From Candidatus Gastranaerophilales bacterium (GTDB lineage Bacteria; Cyanobacteriota; Vampirovibrionia; Gastranaerophilales; Gastranaerophilaceae): a DNA stretch of 64,000 nucleotides. A program made the position numbers and the translations under genes. The notes under the pieces are model-generated. The model had not been told where the DNA came from and ran no database searches. It saw only the letters and a list, made by a program, of their open reading frames with translations. The stretch is taken from NCBI GenBank assembly GCA_944323655.1, contig CALUTL010000001.1, positions 248,001-312,000 on the forward strand. Reading direction: 5' to 3'. Shown here in pieces: positions 63,485 through 64,000 of the stretch; the first letter of the stretch is position 1; every line of letters starts with the position of its first letter.

Positions 63485-63546
63485 AAGAATGTAAGGATGA
63501 AGTGTTAAACAAACACTTAATAAGACCTCAAGAGAGGAGGATTACA

Positions 63547-63846
63547 ATGAAAGTAGACAGAATAGGATACAACAGCAGAAAATATATCTCCTTCGGTGAA
63601 GGAAACATGAATAATATAACCCCGAGCGTAGCTATTTTAGCATTACAAAACCCCAACGCTAAAATTAACTTTGAAAACGATCTTAAACGTTCCAGCAGAT
63701 CGGATATGGTTCAGAACCCCAACTTCGTTACTGCTTTCATAAACAAAGTAGGACGTGCAATTAACGAATTTAAAAGAACAGCTCCGGCTGCAAAAGAATC
63801 AAATATCAACCCTGATATTTACAATCACTTAAGTTATACAGCTTAG
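63547..63846 (+). CDS. Small hypothetical protein
   Basis: The 99-residue protein starts at the ATG with AGGAGG six bases before it; the upstream in-frame ATG lacks a site. It begins MKVDRIGYNSRKYISFGEG, has a helical middle and the basic stretch FINKVGRAINEFKRTAP. No signal peptide or known motif. The promoter and binding site are both strong, so the gene is probably well expressed. Function unknown. Confidence 0.75.
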   Translation: MKVDRIGYNSRKYISFGEGNMNNITPSVAILALQNPNAKINFENDLKRSSRSDMVQNPNFVTAFINKVGRAINEFKRTAPAAKESNINPDIYNHLSYTA

Positions 63847-63976
63847 TAATAAGCAAAAACCAGACAAGAATTATAATAGACATTTACCCATCTTACTAAA
63901 TTATTTTTACCCCACTAACCGAATATTTTTTTCATAACCTGATTTACTTTTTAGAAAAAGAAAGGAGATTCAGGTT

Positions 63977-64000
63977 ATGAACGAAAAAATAAAAGCACTG
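63977..64000 (+). CDS. Start of a gene cut by the window end
   Basis: ATG at 63977 follows AAAGGAGATT, a strong binding site, and opens MNEKIKAL before the window ends. Nothing about function can be said. Confidence 0.5.

Overview
The window is AT-rich and densely coded. It suggests a Gram-negative-type bacterium related to Cyanobacteria, most likely a host-associated Vampirovibrionia ('Melainabacteria', order Gastranaerophilales). This is an inference. It rests on an outer membrane (secretin, KdsC-type phosphatase, filamentous adhesin), a ribosomal run ending truA-rplM-rpsI, many conserved small coiled-coil proteins without signal peptides, and gene types I associate with that group. No 16S rRNA gene is present to settle it.

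Layout. 1-2.2 kb: the end of an unknown gene, an XRE regulator and a divergent pair ending in a secreted Cys-containing protein. 2.2-5.9 kb: tRNA-Gly, an MscS channel, rlmH, an M49-like metallopeptidase and yidD. 5.9-12.1 kb (minus): a flagellar-type export block in the order fliE-fliF-fliG-like-fliH-flhA. 12.2-16.2 kb: dCMP deaminase, an XRE regulator, an unannotated small-RNA candidate, a glycosyltransferase and a very divergent PurH. 16.3-20.3 kb: coiled-coil proteins and a Gly/Ala-rich hydrophobic protein. Two of the coiled-coil proteins share end motifs with each other and with a third at 48.4 kb. 20.5-25.3 kb (minus): rpsA, valS, fabI. 25.5-31.1 kb: a giant secreted adhesin with an Asp-rich tandem repeat and a C-terminal PilZ-like domain. 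31.3-36.1 kb: a flippase, rimO, a small YD-repeat protein and an SDR. 36.1-42.1 kb (minus): PilP-like lipoprotein, secretin, PilB/GspE and PilC/GspF. 42.3-49.4 kb: a P-loop kinase, then a set of putative exported or effector-like proteins including an HEFGH metalloprotease. 49.6-51.2 kb: polyprenyl synthase and lepB. 52-57.3 kb: infA, rpmJ, rpsM, rpsK, rpsD, rpoA, rplQ, truA, rplM, rpsI. 57.3-62 kb: a histidine kinase, kdsC, a TPR protein and aspartokinase. 62.0-63.1 kb: three near-identical 253-bp structured repeats with palindromic ends. 63.4-64 kb: a long hairpin, a strong promoter, a small gene and the start of another.

The most interesting theme is an export apparatus related to flagella (FlhA, FliE, FliF, FliH, and a FliG-like protein with no obvious motor domain). 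It lies close to proteins with conserved helical ends and variable middles, a design typical of axial or needle-like proteins exported by type III machines. A second locus (43.3-49.4 kb) holds a longer relative of these proteins, a two-fold repeated membrane protein and a metalloprotease without a signal peptide. I suggest, as inference, a non-canonical flagellum-derived secretion system with its structural substrates and candidate effectors.
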